Source: Macquaria australasica (taxonomy: Eukaryota; Chordata; Actinopteri; Centrarchiformes; Percichthyidae). Taken from it: a stretch of 64,000 bases of DNA. The position numbers were made by a program, and so were the translations under genes. The notes under the pieces are model-generated. The model worked only from the letters and a program-made list of their open reading frames with translations. It searched no databases and was not told the origin of the DNA. Shown one piece after another: positions 31,490 through 44,592 of this stretch (its first letter is position 1; each line of letters begins with the position of its first letter). Location: positions 1 through 64,000 of the forward strand of contig SEMN01000451.1 in assembly GCA_005408345.1 (NCBI GenBank), in the 5' to 3' direction.

Positions 31490-34400
31490 GACTTTAGTTA
31501 GTCATTAGTAGGAAAAGCACAGGTGTCACTAGTAACATTAACAATGCCTGTGTTCTGATCTAGTGTCCCAGTAAGCAATGACAGTGAGACAGTGAGCCAG
31601 CATGCACAATACCAGGACCCTGAAACTGAAGCAGCTAGGCTAAATGGAACCCAGCCATCATTCATTTCAGTATTTACACCTGTGCTTGTCCTGCTGTGAC
31701 ATGACAAAATGTCTTCTATGAAAAAGGCCTGTTATTTCTACAAATTAAACTCCAGGCCTGTATTTGTGGCCTACGTAGTATTATAAAACGTGTTTGTACG
31801 GAGCATGATTACAAACTTGTGTTGTTTTTACATGAATTGAATCTGATAAAATAATGCAGTTGCTTGCTTGAGGCACACCATCCAAAAGTTAAACAAAAAA
31901 TACAAATTTAGTCGACATTTATTAAGATATTACATATTACATTAGTGGTATACTTACCAAACTTGATAATAGTCAAATATAATTGTGACATTTAAAATTG
32001 GTGTAAAAGTTATTGATGTACTACTGCAAATCACACCTGAAAATGTTTTGATAACTGACTTACAACTGATGTAACTGTTGCTAGCTGTGTACTGTAGCTG
32101 CTACAGCTAATGCTAGCTTCAAGGCTGACAGACTGCTTCACAGGCCCAAAACACAGAGGTCCTAATTTAGTTTTTACGGTTATAAACCTAAAACAAAATG
32201 AAACAATGTACTTAAAAGTTCAAGAGAAATTCCTACAACTCTGTCCCGCAGCTGTTTCATTGACTAGCTTGCTAGCTACCTGTCTGAACTTGACTTCAAG
32301 CAGTCACCTAAATAATTTATCGAGAAGAAAGACTCACCGTTCTCTTGGTATTCTTGAACACAAAGGCAAAAAGAGAGTGATGTTACATCCTCAACAAAAC
32401 TCTATTTGACCTACAGTGAATAATACAGACACCAGCATAACCAAAGTTTTTCTTTTGTTTTTTCTCACAGAATTAACTTTAATTAGCTACAGCTGGGTAA
32501 ATTTGCCAGTGACAATTGTTGTTAAAGCTGGTGAAATTAACACTTTTAGTGGCAAACACTAAAAATAATCTTCTACACCTTTTCAAGACATTAATTATGT
32601 ATTATAATTATTACACCCTATTAAGTAATGGCTAAAATAAAATACCGGCACTTGCAATGTGAAAATTGCACCATTTCAAATCGTGATAAAGGCATAAAAA
32701 CAATACATTTTTCAGTTATTTAAGTTTAAGCAGTTAATTAAAGCAGATTCAGTCAATTATTTTCCTGTCTTTGTCTTTTTCTCTCACTCCTACAGAGAGC
32801 ATTTTATATTGATTTAAAGACAAATATAAAGACTTACAATCTTGAGTATGACTGTAAGATTGAGAATAATAGCACGTCTCACACCACGATTAATCTATTT
32901 GTTAATTGCAATTAACATAATTTCTCACAAGAAATTGCTCTATAATAATTGTTATGGCTGTGTGTAATAATTATATAATGGGCTATGTAAAGAAAACCCA
33001 GTACCAGCTATTATCCATGTGGGGACAAGAAACATTCATTTGGTCTAATAGAAGAGAGGTCCAAGTCAACCTTCTGCAAAGATCATACATAGAATAAAAC
33101 AGGATGCTTTCAGTAGCTTTGGCAAACATGTTCTTGTATTTATGTTTAAGAGAATATTAATGTGTACTTTAATCCCCTTTGGTTGCAAAGAATCTTATTG
33201 GAAGAGAAATCTCCATATTTATGAGCTGCAGCCGCTGCAGTTTCATCACATCCTGGTGCCGGTGATCCCACCTTCAATCTCTACAGCTGGTCGGCATTTC
33301 CCCCCCACCCAGTGGCCTTTCACCAGCACTTGGTATTCAACGGGTGTCTGTAACTCTCCAAGTGGTCAATAAAGTTTGATTCATGAGGCCTGGGGCCGTA
33401 ACTAAACACTGCTGCTTTAATTCGAGGAGATGTAAATGATGGCCATAGATCCAGTCTGATTTCCTCGGGGAGCGCAGGAGGATTGGGGGAGCATGCACCG
33501 TAAATCATCACCTCAATAGGTCAGAGGTCAAACATAAACAATGCCCCTCCATCACATTAAAATACTATAATGTCCTAATGGCATTTCCTCAACATAAACC
33601 TCATTTTATCAGCCTCAGTGAGAATCATGGCCAATCAAAACACATCTGATGTGGTCGCAAAAAATAATTTACACATTACAACATACACTATAATTTGTGC
33701 ATACATCTCTTAACATTAAAGCAGCACAGCAGCAGTACAGTGCAGCTTCATTCCTACAACCACAAATACATAGATACAGCATAGTATGTTGCTGCTTTTA
33801 AACATTTGTGCCATTTTTACACTATAGAATGTGAAAAACATTCTCCTATACATATCTGCATGGCAGCACTGAGCCAGTGTTCACTGTGTGGTGACAACTG
33901 GAGAGAAATAGAGTAATGGGAATATTCTCAGCAATTTGTGTTAGCCTTGCCATACTTCACTTGGCTCCCCAATGGGCCATTAATAATACTGATAAATCTA
34001 ATAAATGAAATAGGGATCCATTGCTACACAATATAGCATTAAGGGGACTGAACTGACCACTCGGCAGTTCCCTTTTAGAAACCACAGTACAGTTAAAGCA
34101 CACTTTCATAAATTACAAGGAGTGGAAACCAGAGTTTTATTCTACAATGTGCTAATTTGTTTCTAATGTATACTAATTTGTCAAAAATATCAGATGCAAG
34201 AACATGGTAGGCAAGCAAATGAAAGTACAAATGGTTGGATGACAGGACTATTATGGTGTAATGAAACAAGCAGTGGCAAAATATACAGAATATTAATAAA
34301 AAATATGAAAATGCACCCACATTTCTACACAATTGTATCATGAAATAACTGGAAGCTTTATAAAATGCCAGTAACTATATTACAGTTTATTTAAAGCTCA

Positions 34401-35178
34401 GTTGAGCAATAGGAACCATATGGGGGAAGAAAGAAACCAGATGCTACAGCAAATAGTAGTGCAAAATGTGTATTGTCATATTAACATAAACAAGCCTGCA
34501 GAGGCCATATGTGTGTGTATAGAAAGTGTGTAGGTGTGTATGCAATCATAATGCAGTATAAATGTACGATGGGGGTCTTGCACATTACCAACCACTGTGA
34601 ATCTTTCCAGGCTCCGGACAGTTAGGCTCAAAATGAGAGTAGTGCGTTTACATTTCAGTTTGCTGCATCAGCCAAAGTGAACAACTAGATACTGAATATG
34701 CTGCGGTGGTTGGTCAAGTAAATTGCTTCTTCCTGTGATATTACTTTCCGCAGACATTTTAAGGCTGGGAAAGTCCATTAAGTGTAAGGAAGGAAGCTAT
34801 AGTCATAAAGATCAGAAACATAACAGTATGTGCAATGTGTACCACAACGTGGATTAATAGGTAATTGAGTTCCAACACTATTCTCGTATATGAGTTCTAG
34901 ATATTTTCCTTGGCTTCAGATACCAAAACTCAAGTTCAAATCCACTCCAGGTGTTCTCTGCTGCTCTTTGGGCCTTAACGGTGCAGCTCAAAGAAGCCCT
35001 ACGTCACACCACTTCCTGCAGAACCAATTTGGCAAATAAGGTGTAAAAGAGCCTACGGCTAGAGTTCCTGAGGTTGACTGAGTATAAGGACAGGCACTGG
35101 TAAACAACCACACAGCTGAATGATAGCAACACCTTTGATCCCTCATCAGCCTCATATCACTGTTTATCGGGAGACTTA
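31490..35178. other. Host non-coding DNA, AT-rich
   Basis: No gene is seen. 32560-33000 is very AT-rich. 33200-33500 is less AT-rich, with a 63-codon minus-strand ORF that lacks any supporting signal. Confidence 0.5.
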
Positions 35179-35763
35179 GGGCGTTTTCACACCTAACCTG
35201 TTTGGTTCGGTTAAAACGAACCCTGGTGCATTTGCCCCGTTAGTGTGGTTCATTTGGGCAGGTGTGAACACAGTAATCACACTTGGGTGTGCACCAAAAC
35301 AACTACACCAAGACCCTTTAGAGGAGGTGGTCTCGGTCCGCTTCCAAACAAACTCTGGAGCTGTTCGTTTGTGGTGGGAATGTGATCCGACCTCGATCCG
35401 ACCCAACTACCAGGTGTACTCCGCAAGTTTGACGTAAACGGCTCCTGTAGCCAGGTGTGCTTTGCATTCTGGGATGTGGCAGAGCACACAAACTGTTTCT
35501 AGTAGTAGCAGCTAGCCAGAGAATGAACCTGCAATGTTTCTCTCACAGAAATATGCACAGGACCTTCTTCCTGTTTTAACTTTCTTGCTCCTGCCCCAGA
35601 CACATCTGACCAATAAGTGGAATGAATGTTCTCACGTGGTTTGTAGTGATGCATTTTGGTTCACCTGGATTTTTTTTTCGAACCAAGGGGGAAACGCTCC
35701 AATTTTACAAAATGATCAATTGATTCGGACCAGAGCAAACTAACTATAGCTGTGAAGATGCCC
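35179..35763. mobile_element. 585-bp Harbinger-like MITE
   Basis: The left end GGGCGTTTTCACACCTA matches the minus-strand right end GGGCATCTTCACAGCTA at 14 of 17 positions. TTA is duplicated at 35176-35178 and 35764-35766. The interior includes mirrored GTTCGGT and accompanying GAACC motifs. ORFs inside it are short and unrelated to a transposase. Confidence 0.75.
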
Positions 35764-35766
35764 TTA

Positions 35767-38700
35767 CAGATGAGAATTCAGACTAGTAGGAGGCAGAGAG
35801 TGACACACAGAGAGAGAAGAAACAAGAGAATGAGAGAGAGGGGAAGATGGAGAGAGTAATGGAGGTGAGAGAAATGTGAAAGCCAAGGGAGTGACGACAG
35901 CAGGCAAGCAACAAAAATGGCTAGAAATGCATCACAAATGGAAAACCTTGGTAGGTGGAATAAAAATAAAATAAAACCAAATAAAAGCAATGCAAACCCA
36001 AAATCCTGACTGTTCTCATGCAAATTTCTCTTTGATTTTACATACCAAGAATCAATGGAGTGATAGACGATGAGCTGCAGGTAGCAATATGTTTAAGGAA
36101 TATGTTAACTGGTACTGAAGCAACAATCTGCACCAAATGCAAAGGCTTTTTCTGTCGTCACGGTAACTGCGGATAGAAGGCGTGTGTGTGTGTGTGTTTG
36201 CAGGTATCCTGGCTCTCTTTACCAGGGTAATCACTATTGTGAAGGTGAAGACTGACACGAGAAGCAGCAGCTCATTAACTTGAGAAATGCATGTTGCAGT
36301 GTCAATTTTGAGCTGTTTGTTTTTGTTCCACACACTTGCCCGAGCCTGACATTTTCCTGGCACCTTGCTGTTTATTGTTTCCAGAGATGACACATTGTCT
36401 GGTAGTGACAGCAAAATGATTCAGGAATGATAATCCTAACAGCTAAAACAGCACCTGCCGAGCACCCTTGCTCGCTTGGGATTTCAAATTTCACACTGGC
36501 AGCAAGATTCCTCAATTAAACCATTTATAACAAATGTAGCGACAATAAAAAGGGAAGCTATCAGTACTTTGGAATTGCCTCTATCGGCAATTGGTTGGCT
36601 GGGGCCCAAGTATTTTTGCCCAAATGTGTTGCATTGTGTTCAATTTTAGTCACGTTTGCGCCAGTCATCAATAGCAAACCATCTTGTCAGTGCAGAAGAG
36701 TGAGGGAGAGTGTGAGAGTCCAAAACAGTGTAAAAAACTGAAGGTATCATTGCAAGATGTATTGCATCAACCACTTTGATCTAACCTTCCTCTGCCAGAG
36801 TATAAACAGCTCCACAAAAGAGGCATGACTTGCAAACAATTATGAGACACCAGTAAATGGTACATGGAGTAAACTATGAACATATTGTTCCATTAGTGAC
36901 CAAGCTATCTGGCTCTAACTGTCAGTAAGCAAACTAGCTAGCTCGGAGAGCTACACTGACTGGGATTTTCTGGCTGACTAGCGTGTTAGCAATTAGCTTG
37001 CCAGCTAGAGGTTTACCAACTAGCCGTGCGAGTCACTATGTCATCAAGCCTCTCACCACCTGTTTTGCAAGGACATCGAGATGAACTTTACTGTGCCACT
37101 TGGTGTGACCAGGTCTTTAGACAGTGAATATCCTGTCCTTCTGCCAATCTTCTGCTTTGCTGATATATACTGAATTTTAAGAGCCACTTAGCAGTTAGCA
37201 AACCTAGCTAATTATGGGTGGAAAAGTTTAATGTGTTGACTCAAAAAGATTTTCCAACAAATAAGTGAAGAACATGCTTCTAAGTACATTTGTACTACTT
37301 GCTTGTTTAATCCAAACGCAAGACATGTTTGTATTTGAAACCGAGAGAATGGTGATTCATGGAATGAATCCAAGACAGTCTAAGTGAAATGAGATTTCAA
37401 TACACCAATCAGACAATTGTTTTCGACACATGCCCATCTTTTATAGCAGCCTCCCTACTACAATCAAGACCAGTGAGTTTTGGCTTTCTCATTCTTCTCT
37501 CTCTTTTCAACCCTTCAACTTCTCTTCTTCTCACCCTCTTTTCCAATATACCTTGTTTTGATCCCCAAATGTTTCTGGCTATCTTGCCTTCATTAAGGCG
37601 GTATCTGAGGTTGTTTCCAGTTTATTTATATATAGTCCATCAATTAGTCATATGATTTATAAATCACAATAAGAAGGTGTCCAAAAATTACAATAAATAC
37701 TTTTTTGAATATTTCTCTTACAAAATAAAATTTACTGTTTAAAAATGGTTTTGAAACTATTTGCACAAAACACAATTTCAATTCATATGGGTGAATCTCA
37801 ACTTTTCAATACAACAGCAAATTCTATACTCTCATTTTTTGAAAAACACTACGCTCAAATTTCTTCCATCTCTTAACACTTCTGAATAACTCCTAATTGC
37901 TAAATCAATTCACAGTTGACCTCAACACAGTCCTCTATTAACTGAAATGCATTTTGTGAGAACAAATGTAATCCACTGAACTCTACAAAAACTGCTTCAA
38001 ATCTAATTCTTCATGTGACCCTCTCAGTTTAGACATCCAAAATGCCTCCCTTGTCTCTTTTGCCAACTCCCCTCTCCTGACTCTCTCCATTCATTAATCA
38101 CATTCTCTGACCAATCCACTCTTGCAACAAGAATTTGACATCAGTTTGAAGATAAATAATCTCTCCCTCCCTTTGCCCTCTCCAGGCAATCTGTCGCCCT
38201 CGCTCTATCAGTCGCTTCCTCTGTCTAGCTGAGGCACCTCCAGCGTCTCTCTCTCTCGGTGTTATGTTGTGCCTGCTCTCCCTCACTGAGCTCGTTTGAC
38301 AGGAAGGATGAAATGGGGGGAGGAAAAAACACCTTCCCGCTCCTCAGTTCATCTACATACAAGCTGCATTACAACCCAATTACACTTAGATTACATTAAT
38401 GTGCTTTTTCACCCAGCCAAGCCTCCTCTGCACGCGCCAAACCCATTCTCCACCGTCGGCAGTGCCTGCGTGGAGCATTATGGAGGCACGTAATCTTGTG
38501 ATATTGTGTCGGGATTAACATCAAATCTCATTATGGCTGTGGTGGATCATAGGAGAGGGAGGGATGGTGGAGGCAAGGTTGGAAGGGGGGCGGGGGTACA
38601 TCTTTATTTATTCTTTAGGTTTTTAAAGCTGAACAAGAAAGAGAGAAAGAACAAAGACAGATGAGATCAGGGATATGAAATCTCAATTACACACGATGGC

Positions 38701-40285
38701 ATTTGGGAGGCTGATTTATTATACACAAGAGTCTGTTAGCTAATTTACCATGTGGGCCTGTTGAACACACCCATGAGCGCGCGCACACACACACACACAC
38801 ACAAGGCACAGTCAACCAGGACAAATCCAACAGGGGTTAAGGGGTCAAAATGAGATGTGTTGCAGCACAGCACAGCGAAATACGACACAAATCAAACAGC
38901 CGAACCCCCCTCCTTCAGCTCACCACGCCTCGCCTCGCCCCTCCACACCAAACACCTCTCCTCTGTTAGCCTTTTTCCCCCAGCCTGGCATGCTCTCGCT
39001 TCATAAACCTCTCTTTTATTACCAATAGATCCGTGAAGGTTGTAATTGCCTAAGTGATATATAGGCAGCATCGGGATGCGGCTCAATTTCGCTCAGTTTA
39101 AAACGCCAGCACGCTAAAGTGGTGTTGAGAGGAGCGCATCGTCCTGTTAAATAAAACAGACTGCCGGGCTAAACAACGGGGGCCAAAAGCACATTTCGAC
39201 GCATGCACCCCAATTCCCAGAGGGGTGGATGGTGGATAAGATTGGGGGGTAAAGAAGGGAACTGTGTACACACACACACCCTTTTTTTCATGTAGATATG
39301 CACGCTTCCCATGCTCTGCGCTCCAAACATGCTCAACATACACACACACACTGTATGAAAACAAATACACATTCAAACACACGCACCAAACAAATGCACA
39401 CACTCACACACATCCCCCCTCCCCCAGCGGTGCACCGGGCTACTATTGAGCCTCAGGAGCCTCACTAAATCACACTGAGGCCCCAGCAGACATGAGGGAT
39501 AACAGCACAGCAGCGTTACAACCATTGATTGCCAAATGCATCATCTTTTTATATTCACAACAGGGTGGGGAGTGTTGGGGGGAGGGTTGCTCGCTGTACG
39601 GGCAGGCAATGGTTGGGAAAATCTATTCTTGTGTGGCAATCAAATTCCACTAGCATTATCAGGGATGTTTTCAAAGGCCGAAATGTGATAAATAAAGTGA
39701 AGTAACCACAGATTCAGATATTCTGGATTGTTCTAGCACAACATCAACATTTCTCACGAATAAAGCCACCATGTCTGTATGTGACTGTGTCATCTGTTAC
39801 CCAAAAGAGCGCAGGTCCCCCACAGTTCATGCGTCGCTATATAGATCTAACAGTCAACGTATAAGCAACCATTGGAAGCAGCAGCGGTTGTTCCATTTGG
39901 TAAATCCATCACATAATCTGGAGCCATGAAGAACACAGCAGGAAGTCAATAATAGAGGCCAGACATAAACTCCACTGCTCTTGTTAGCAGCCTGGAGATG
40001 TTGTTCATCGCTACATGTAAGCTGTTGCCAACATTAACACACATTGTGAAAGTGAAATTGAAGTGATATGGATGCATTTACCTGCTACACCCAGTAACAT
40101 CTGAAAAATTAAATGTACCTTGTGAAGTTTTACAATGAATTTTGAAAGCTGTATTGTTTACATTCATTTTATTAGATGTGTTGTGTTTAGAGTTACACTG
40201 AACATTTAGAGCCACAGTGAATGGGGAGAGAAATTTTTTTTTAAAAAGAGTCGACAGCCACGCTAGTAGGTCTGTAAGGCTACAT
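35767..40285. other. Host non-coding DNA with several microsatellites
   Basis: No gene is seen. GT at 36179-36200, CA at 38777-38803, and CA-rich 39268-39410. 38340-38560 and 38980-39110 have clustered ATTA motifs in less repetitive sequence, as conserved enhancers often do, but nothing here proves conservation. Confidence 0.45.
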
Positions 40286-40289
40286 TTAG

Positions 40290-40880
40290 GCACAGCAGTG
40301 CTTTGAGCTAAATGCTAACATAAGTATGCTAACATGCTCATAATCACAATGCTAACAAGCAGATGTTTAGCAGGTATAATGTTTACCATGTTCCCCATCT
40401 TAGTTTAGCATGTTAGCATCTTTATATTTGCTAATTAGCACTAAACACAAAGTAGCCTACAGCTGAGACTGATGGGAATGTCATTGGTATTTGTTCATAA
40501 ACCAAAATTGTTACAACTCATCCAATAGCCGTTGAGACATTTCACTCAAAACCACAAATGCGGCGTTAGAGGAAAGTTATGTGATCACTAAGGTCATTAG
40601 GAACCATGAATGTTAGCGTCAATCCACCAAGTAGATGATAAGATAGTTTAGAGTTTATTTTTATTTTATATTTAAAGTTTTTAGAGTTTAAAGTTAAAAC
40701 TTTGACTTGCTGGTAGTGCGAGATGAATATTCAGGGGATCACCAAAGTCAGGGACCAGGAATCATTGTCTAGGAACTATGAAAGTCAACATTTCATGAAA
40801 ATACATCCAATGGTTATTGAGATATTTCAGTCTGGACAAAAGTGGTGGACTGACTGGCCGACCGACATTGCCATCCTTGA
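40290..40880 (-). repeat. Percomorph dispersed repeat, copy 1 (reverse orientation)
   Basis: It has GAGCTAAATGCTAACAT, repeated GTTAGCAT/ATGCTAAC words, GCTAATTAGCACTAAACACA, CAGCTGAGACTGATGGGAATG, GATCACCAAAGTCA and GACATTGCCATCC. The same words recur in 51745-52005 (same orientation) and in reverse complement at 53560-54275 and 57160-57730. The part from GGTCATTAGGAACC onward appears twice within this copy. Confidence 0.7.
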
Positions 40881-41539
40881 ATTTCTAATGTTACTCAGCC
40901 AGGTAAAGGTGGCTCCTCGGGAGCTGTGCTGCTGATAGCTGCTTCCCACTGTAACGGAGGTCTGAGTCTGTGTGGACTGAACAAAAGGATGCCTCAGAAG
41001 CGATTATGCACCTCTGACGTCTCACGTCTGTTATGAAATCCAATCAGAGGAACAGCACCAAATGAATAGTTTCATTTAACTCATCATGCCATGACTCCAC
41101 ATTATCACTGATCAGCTGTCCATACATTTATGTTTGTCAAAATGTCAAAACTTTGTAGATCACAGTCCTCATCTATAAATGAATGATGAATTGATAAATT
41201 ATATTAACTGCATACTTCATGGGAATATTCACATTCAGAATTATAGAGTGATATTTTGTGGTATATTTTATTGTCATTTCCTCCATATACACTACCCAGT
41301 ATAGAGTAACGCGAGACACAAAACTGCCTTCCCCCTGCGCTATGATGTACACAATGAATTAAAAAACAACACAAAAAACTGATCCTAATTGAAAATATCA
41401 GCCTTCTGTCCTGCTGGGTTTGCAAAGATTACTGATGTAAACACACTTCACAGCCTCAGAAATAAAATGTCATCAGACGCACCTAAATGTCTTTTCCATT
41501 CTGAGGCTAGTCACAGAAGACACCAACTGATCTAAAATC

Positions 41540-41665
41540 AATTCAGTTTATTCAATTCAGTTTTATTTATATAGCGCCATATCATAACAAAGTTATCTCA
41601 GGGCACTTTTTCGAGTAGAGCAAGTCTAGACCGACTCTTTATATTTAATCAGTGGAATTCCCCTT
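41540..41665 (+). repeat. Dispersed teleost repeat upstream of the coiled-coil ORF
   Basis: TTTTATTTATATAGCGCCAT, then CATAACAAAGTTATCTCAGG and CAAGTCTAGACCGACTCTTT. This is a word series I recall from many fish loci. It ends about 240 bases before the ATG at 41903. Confidence 0.65.
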
Positions 41666-41902
41666 TAGACTAACTGCCAATCAATGGGTGAGTGATTGGC
41701 AGCGACTTCAAAGCGCGCAGAAAAGATAGAAAAGCTGTTGCTCTGCTTCTGTCCCTGCTCTGTTGATTTCTGTTCCAAACACGGATCAGGTCGTTAGCAT
41801 AGTTTCAGTGCGTAGTGTATTATCTCCTTAATACTCATAAAACAGCTTGCTCCATACACAGTGTTCTACAGCGGTATACAGAAGACAAAAACTAAACACA
41901 AA

Positions 41903-43030
41903 ATGTTTCGGCGTAAACAGGCCATTCCTTAGGAGTTTGATGTGGACACCACCCTCCTCCAAGAGAAAGACAAAGATGGACAAAAAAGTCTTTTCTCCAA
42001 GCTTTGCTCAGTTAGCGAGGAAACAGACGTCATAAAACAACGGAATGACGTCTTGACTACCCAAATAGCTGAGCTCAACATTAAGCTGACAAATAGCCAA
42101 GAGTTAGAAGAGAAATATAAAGAGGCAAAAGCTGAGAGAAAAAAAGACGACAATTTAAACAAATACCTTGAAAGGGAAGTGAGCAAATTGCGCATTCAGC
42201 TAGAGACACAAATAGCCTTGGAGGAAAAATGTAGATCTGCTCAAGAAGAAAATCAAAACATTGTCCGAAAGAACAGAATTCTTGAGCAAGAAATTGTGTT
42301 GATACACAGGAAATATAAGGACCCCAAAGCATTAGAGGACGAATACAAGTTAACAAAAACAGAAATTAAAACCTTGAGCCAGCAAAATTATGTGCTGGAA
42401 GAGAAGGTTCAGGACCTCCTGGGAAAAATCTTAAAGCAAGATAACCTGGAAGAGAAACTGAAAACAAAGCAGGAGAACAACAGAGTCTTAAGGCATCGCA
42501 ACATTCATCTACAGCAACAGGTTAAGGAGTTGACTGAAAAACTTAGAGATGAAGCAAGGATGAGGATCGAGTATACAACACTGAAAGCTGAAATACGGGC
42601 CAAGATGGAGCACAATTACAACCTCGAATTCGAAATCCAGGATTTGAAAGAACAATATGAAGGTGTGAAACCTTGGCTCAACAAATATCATGGCATCAAA
42701 GCTCAGACGGATGCCATTTGCCGCGAGAAGGCCGCCCTCATGCAGAAATTAGAGAATCTTCGCAATAAGCTTAGACGCCAAGACGCTTTAGAAAGCAAGT
42801 ATAATAACATCAAATCTGCTATTGAGACCGCTAGCCATGAGAATTCAGTTCTCCGCAAAAAAATTCAGGAGTTCCGCGAAGAATTACAGAATTTTAAAAG
42901 TTTGGACGACAAAGAAATGGGAGACGTGTCAACAAACAGTTGTCCAGAGACAAATAATTCAAGAGCTGACCAACAAAACAAGACAGTTAAGTCCGAAAAC
43001 AACAGGCAGGCGCTGTCCGAGCTGACCTGA
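41903..43030 (+). CDS. Single-exon repetitive coiled-coil protein with in-frame amber at codon 10
   Basis: From ATG 41903 the frame reads nine codons (MFRRKQAIP), a TAG at 41930-41932, then 366 sense codons without interruption to TGA at 43028-43030. Almost all of it is alpha-helical and highly charged. Counting from the Val codon at 41942 as residue 1, residues 54-319 form seven repeats of about 38 residues, with pattern (a)LEEKY...K.E......N..LE..(V/I).(E/D)L. A partial repeat precedes them and a Ser/Asn/Thr-rich tail follows. There is no membrane segment. A TATA-like CATAAAA lies near 41837 and AATAAA at 43173-43178 before an A-rich stretch. A retrogene or recent pseudogene is possible, as is a C-to-T change (CAG to TAG) or a sequence error. 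Structural or scaffold role is only inference; I do not recognise the gene. Confidence 0.6.
42101..42898 (+). repeat. Seven tandem coding repeats of about 38 codons
   Basis: Repeat starts, in residues counted from 41942, are 54, 91, 130, 168, 207, 245 and 282, with lengths of 37 to 39. Each begins (A/N/E)LE.KY-like, has Asn near position 20 and a Leu-rich heptad stretch. Thirty-eight is not a multiple of seven, so each unit carries one break in the heptad phase. Confidence 0.7.
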
Positions 43031-43172
43031 GGGCAGTTTGGCCTGCATTGTAGCTTTACTGTAACAAAGTAAGACTTCAACTCTGGGCCATGCTTCCTTC
43101 TGTGATCTTCTTCCCACATTTTACAGGTTTTCTCCGGGTGCTCTGGTTTCCCAAATAATTAAATTAAATTAA

Positions 43173-43178
43173 AATAAA
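43173..43178 (+). terminator. Poly(A) signal of the coiled-coil ORF
   Basis: AATAAA within AAATAAATAAATAAATTT, 143 bases past the stop. A 28-base scrap of SINE-like sequence (TTTTCTCCGGGTGCTCTGG) lies between, at about 43129-43153. Confidence 0.4.
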
Positions 43179-44095
43179 TAAATAAATTTAAAAAACTATC
43201 ATTTTTAAGTTATGATTTGCTGTCGGGGTGGACAGAGTTGCGACTGTTAAACACAAATTGACAGTGCTGGTTAAATTTACTCTGGTATTATCGACATAAT
43301 AATATTTCATTGATGTGTTTACATGGATCATATTGAACCAGCTTCTTGGTTCATATCTGTAAGGATCTGTGGCAGCCAATCTTAAAAAATAAGTAGAGTA
43401 GAAAATTGATGTTCACTTTTTTCACTTTGATAGATTTACTTTAAAGTTATAATCCTTGTGATTTTCATTATATTCATTGTTTTTTTCTGCAATAGCCCCT
43501 CAAAATATTTACATTCTATAATTACCTCTCTACAGAGTAGTAATCAATGTTAGTGGCGGACTCCACCATTGCTGCACTTTTTTTTTTACTTGCCTACACA
43601 TGCACGAGGGATTCACAGGAAACAATGCATGCATGTGCTATAACAGTACTGTTTGTAATTTTATCTAACTGTTTGCAGAAAGCTCTCCAACAAAGGTGTG
43701 TTAAGTTACTACTTGCTAGGGTTGGTGTTCAATTTATTGAATCTGAATCCAGTATCAAATCTAATTAGGTTCAGCTTTCAACAAGGCAGATGCACTAGTT
43801 TTGAGTATCAGTGTAATAATTTTTCACAAACTGTAGGTACAGCCTGAAAATTTGAAATATGTTTTGACACATTAGGATAACAGGTGTAGCCAGCAAACAG
43901 GAGTTTAGCCAATGGGAAACTAGACCCAACATGGAATCAGCTGTAGGACTCCAGCCACCTACTAACTTTTACACCAAATATTTCACGAGGTACATGTTTC
44001 AAATATTCAAATGATATGAATAAAAGTTGGAGATACTTCTTACATTGACATAACTCAGCTAGATCATATCTCTAGTGAAGAGCCACCACTCTGAA

Positions 44096-44592
44096 GCTGT
44101 GTCTCAATTCGCGTTCTTCCGTACGCACTTGTTATTTTAATTTATTATTATTATTATTTATTACATTATTTATTATTTACTTATTTATTTATTTATTTTT
44201 ATTTTAAGTGTATAAGTGCGTTCACACTGACAATTATGATGAAATGCAGTGCAGTACCCAGATGGTGTACCCATAACAGTAAAGAATTTGAGTTTGGAAC
44301 ACTGGACACTTCTCGCACTCCATCTTGGCTACGTAGCAGAAGTGGAGGGTCCGCCACCTATGAAAATGTCGGCCGAGGTTGCAATTGTTACGGTGAACAC
44401 TGCATTAAAAGTAAAAGCACGTTCATTTTTCTTCATTTTTAATCAAATTGAAGTCAAATGAGCAAACAAGTCGGCAGATATTTTGGTGGGCGACAATCGC
44501 GGCCAAATGTTGGGATCGTCATTTCCAGTAAGTAAGTACACAGTGTACCACTTGTATGTGTACTTACAGAAAAATCCGAATTGAGACACAGC
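44096..44592 (+). mobile_element. Non-autonomous hAT-like element, copy 2
   Basis: Terminal inverted repeats are GCTGTGTCTCAATTCG at 44096-44111 and its perfect complement at 44577-44592, with weaker pairing further in (GTACGCAC versus GTAAGTACAC). An AT-rich TTTA microsatellite (44136-44213) sits inside the left end. The right two thirds match 31003-31485. I could not see a convincing 8-bp target duplication, so hAT is inferred from end sequence only. Confidence 0.6.
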
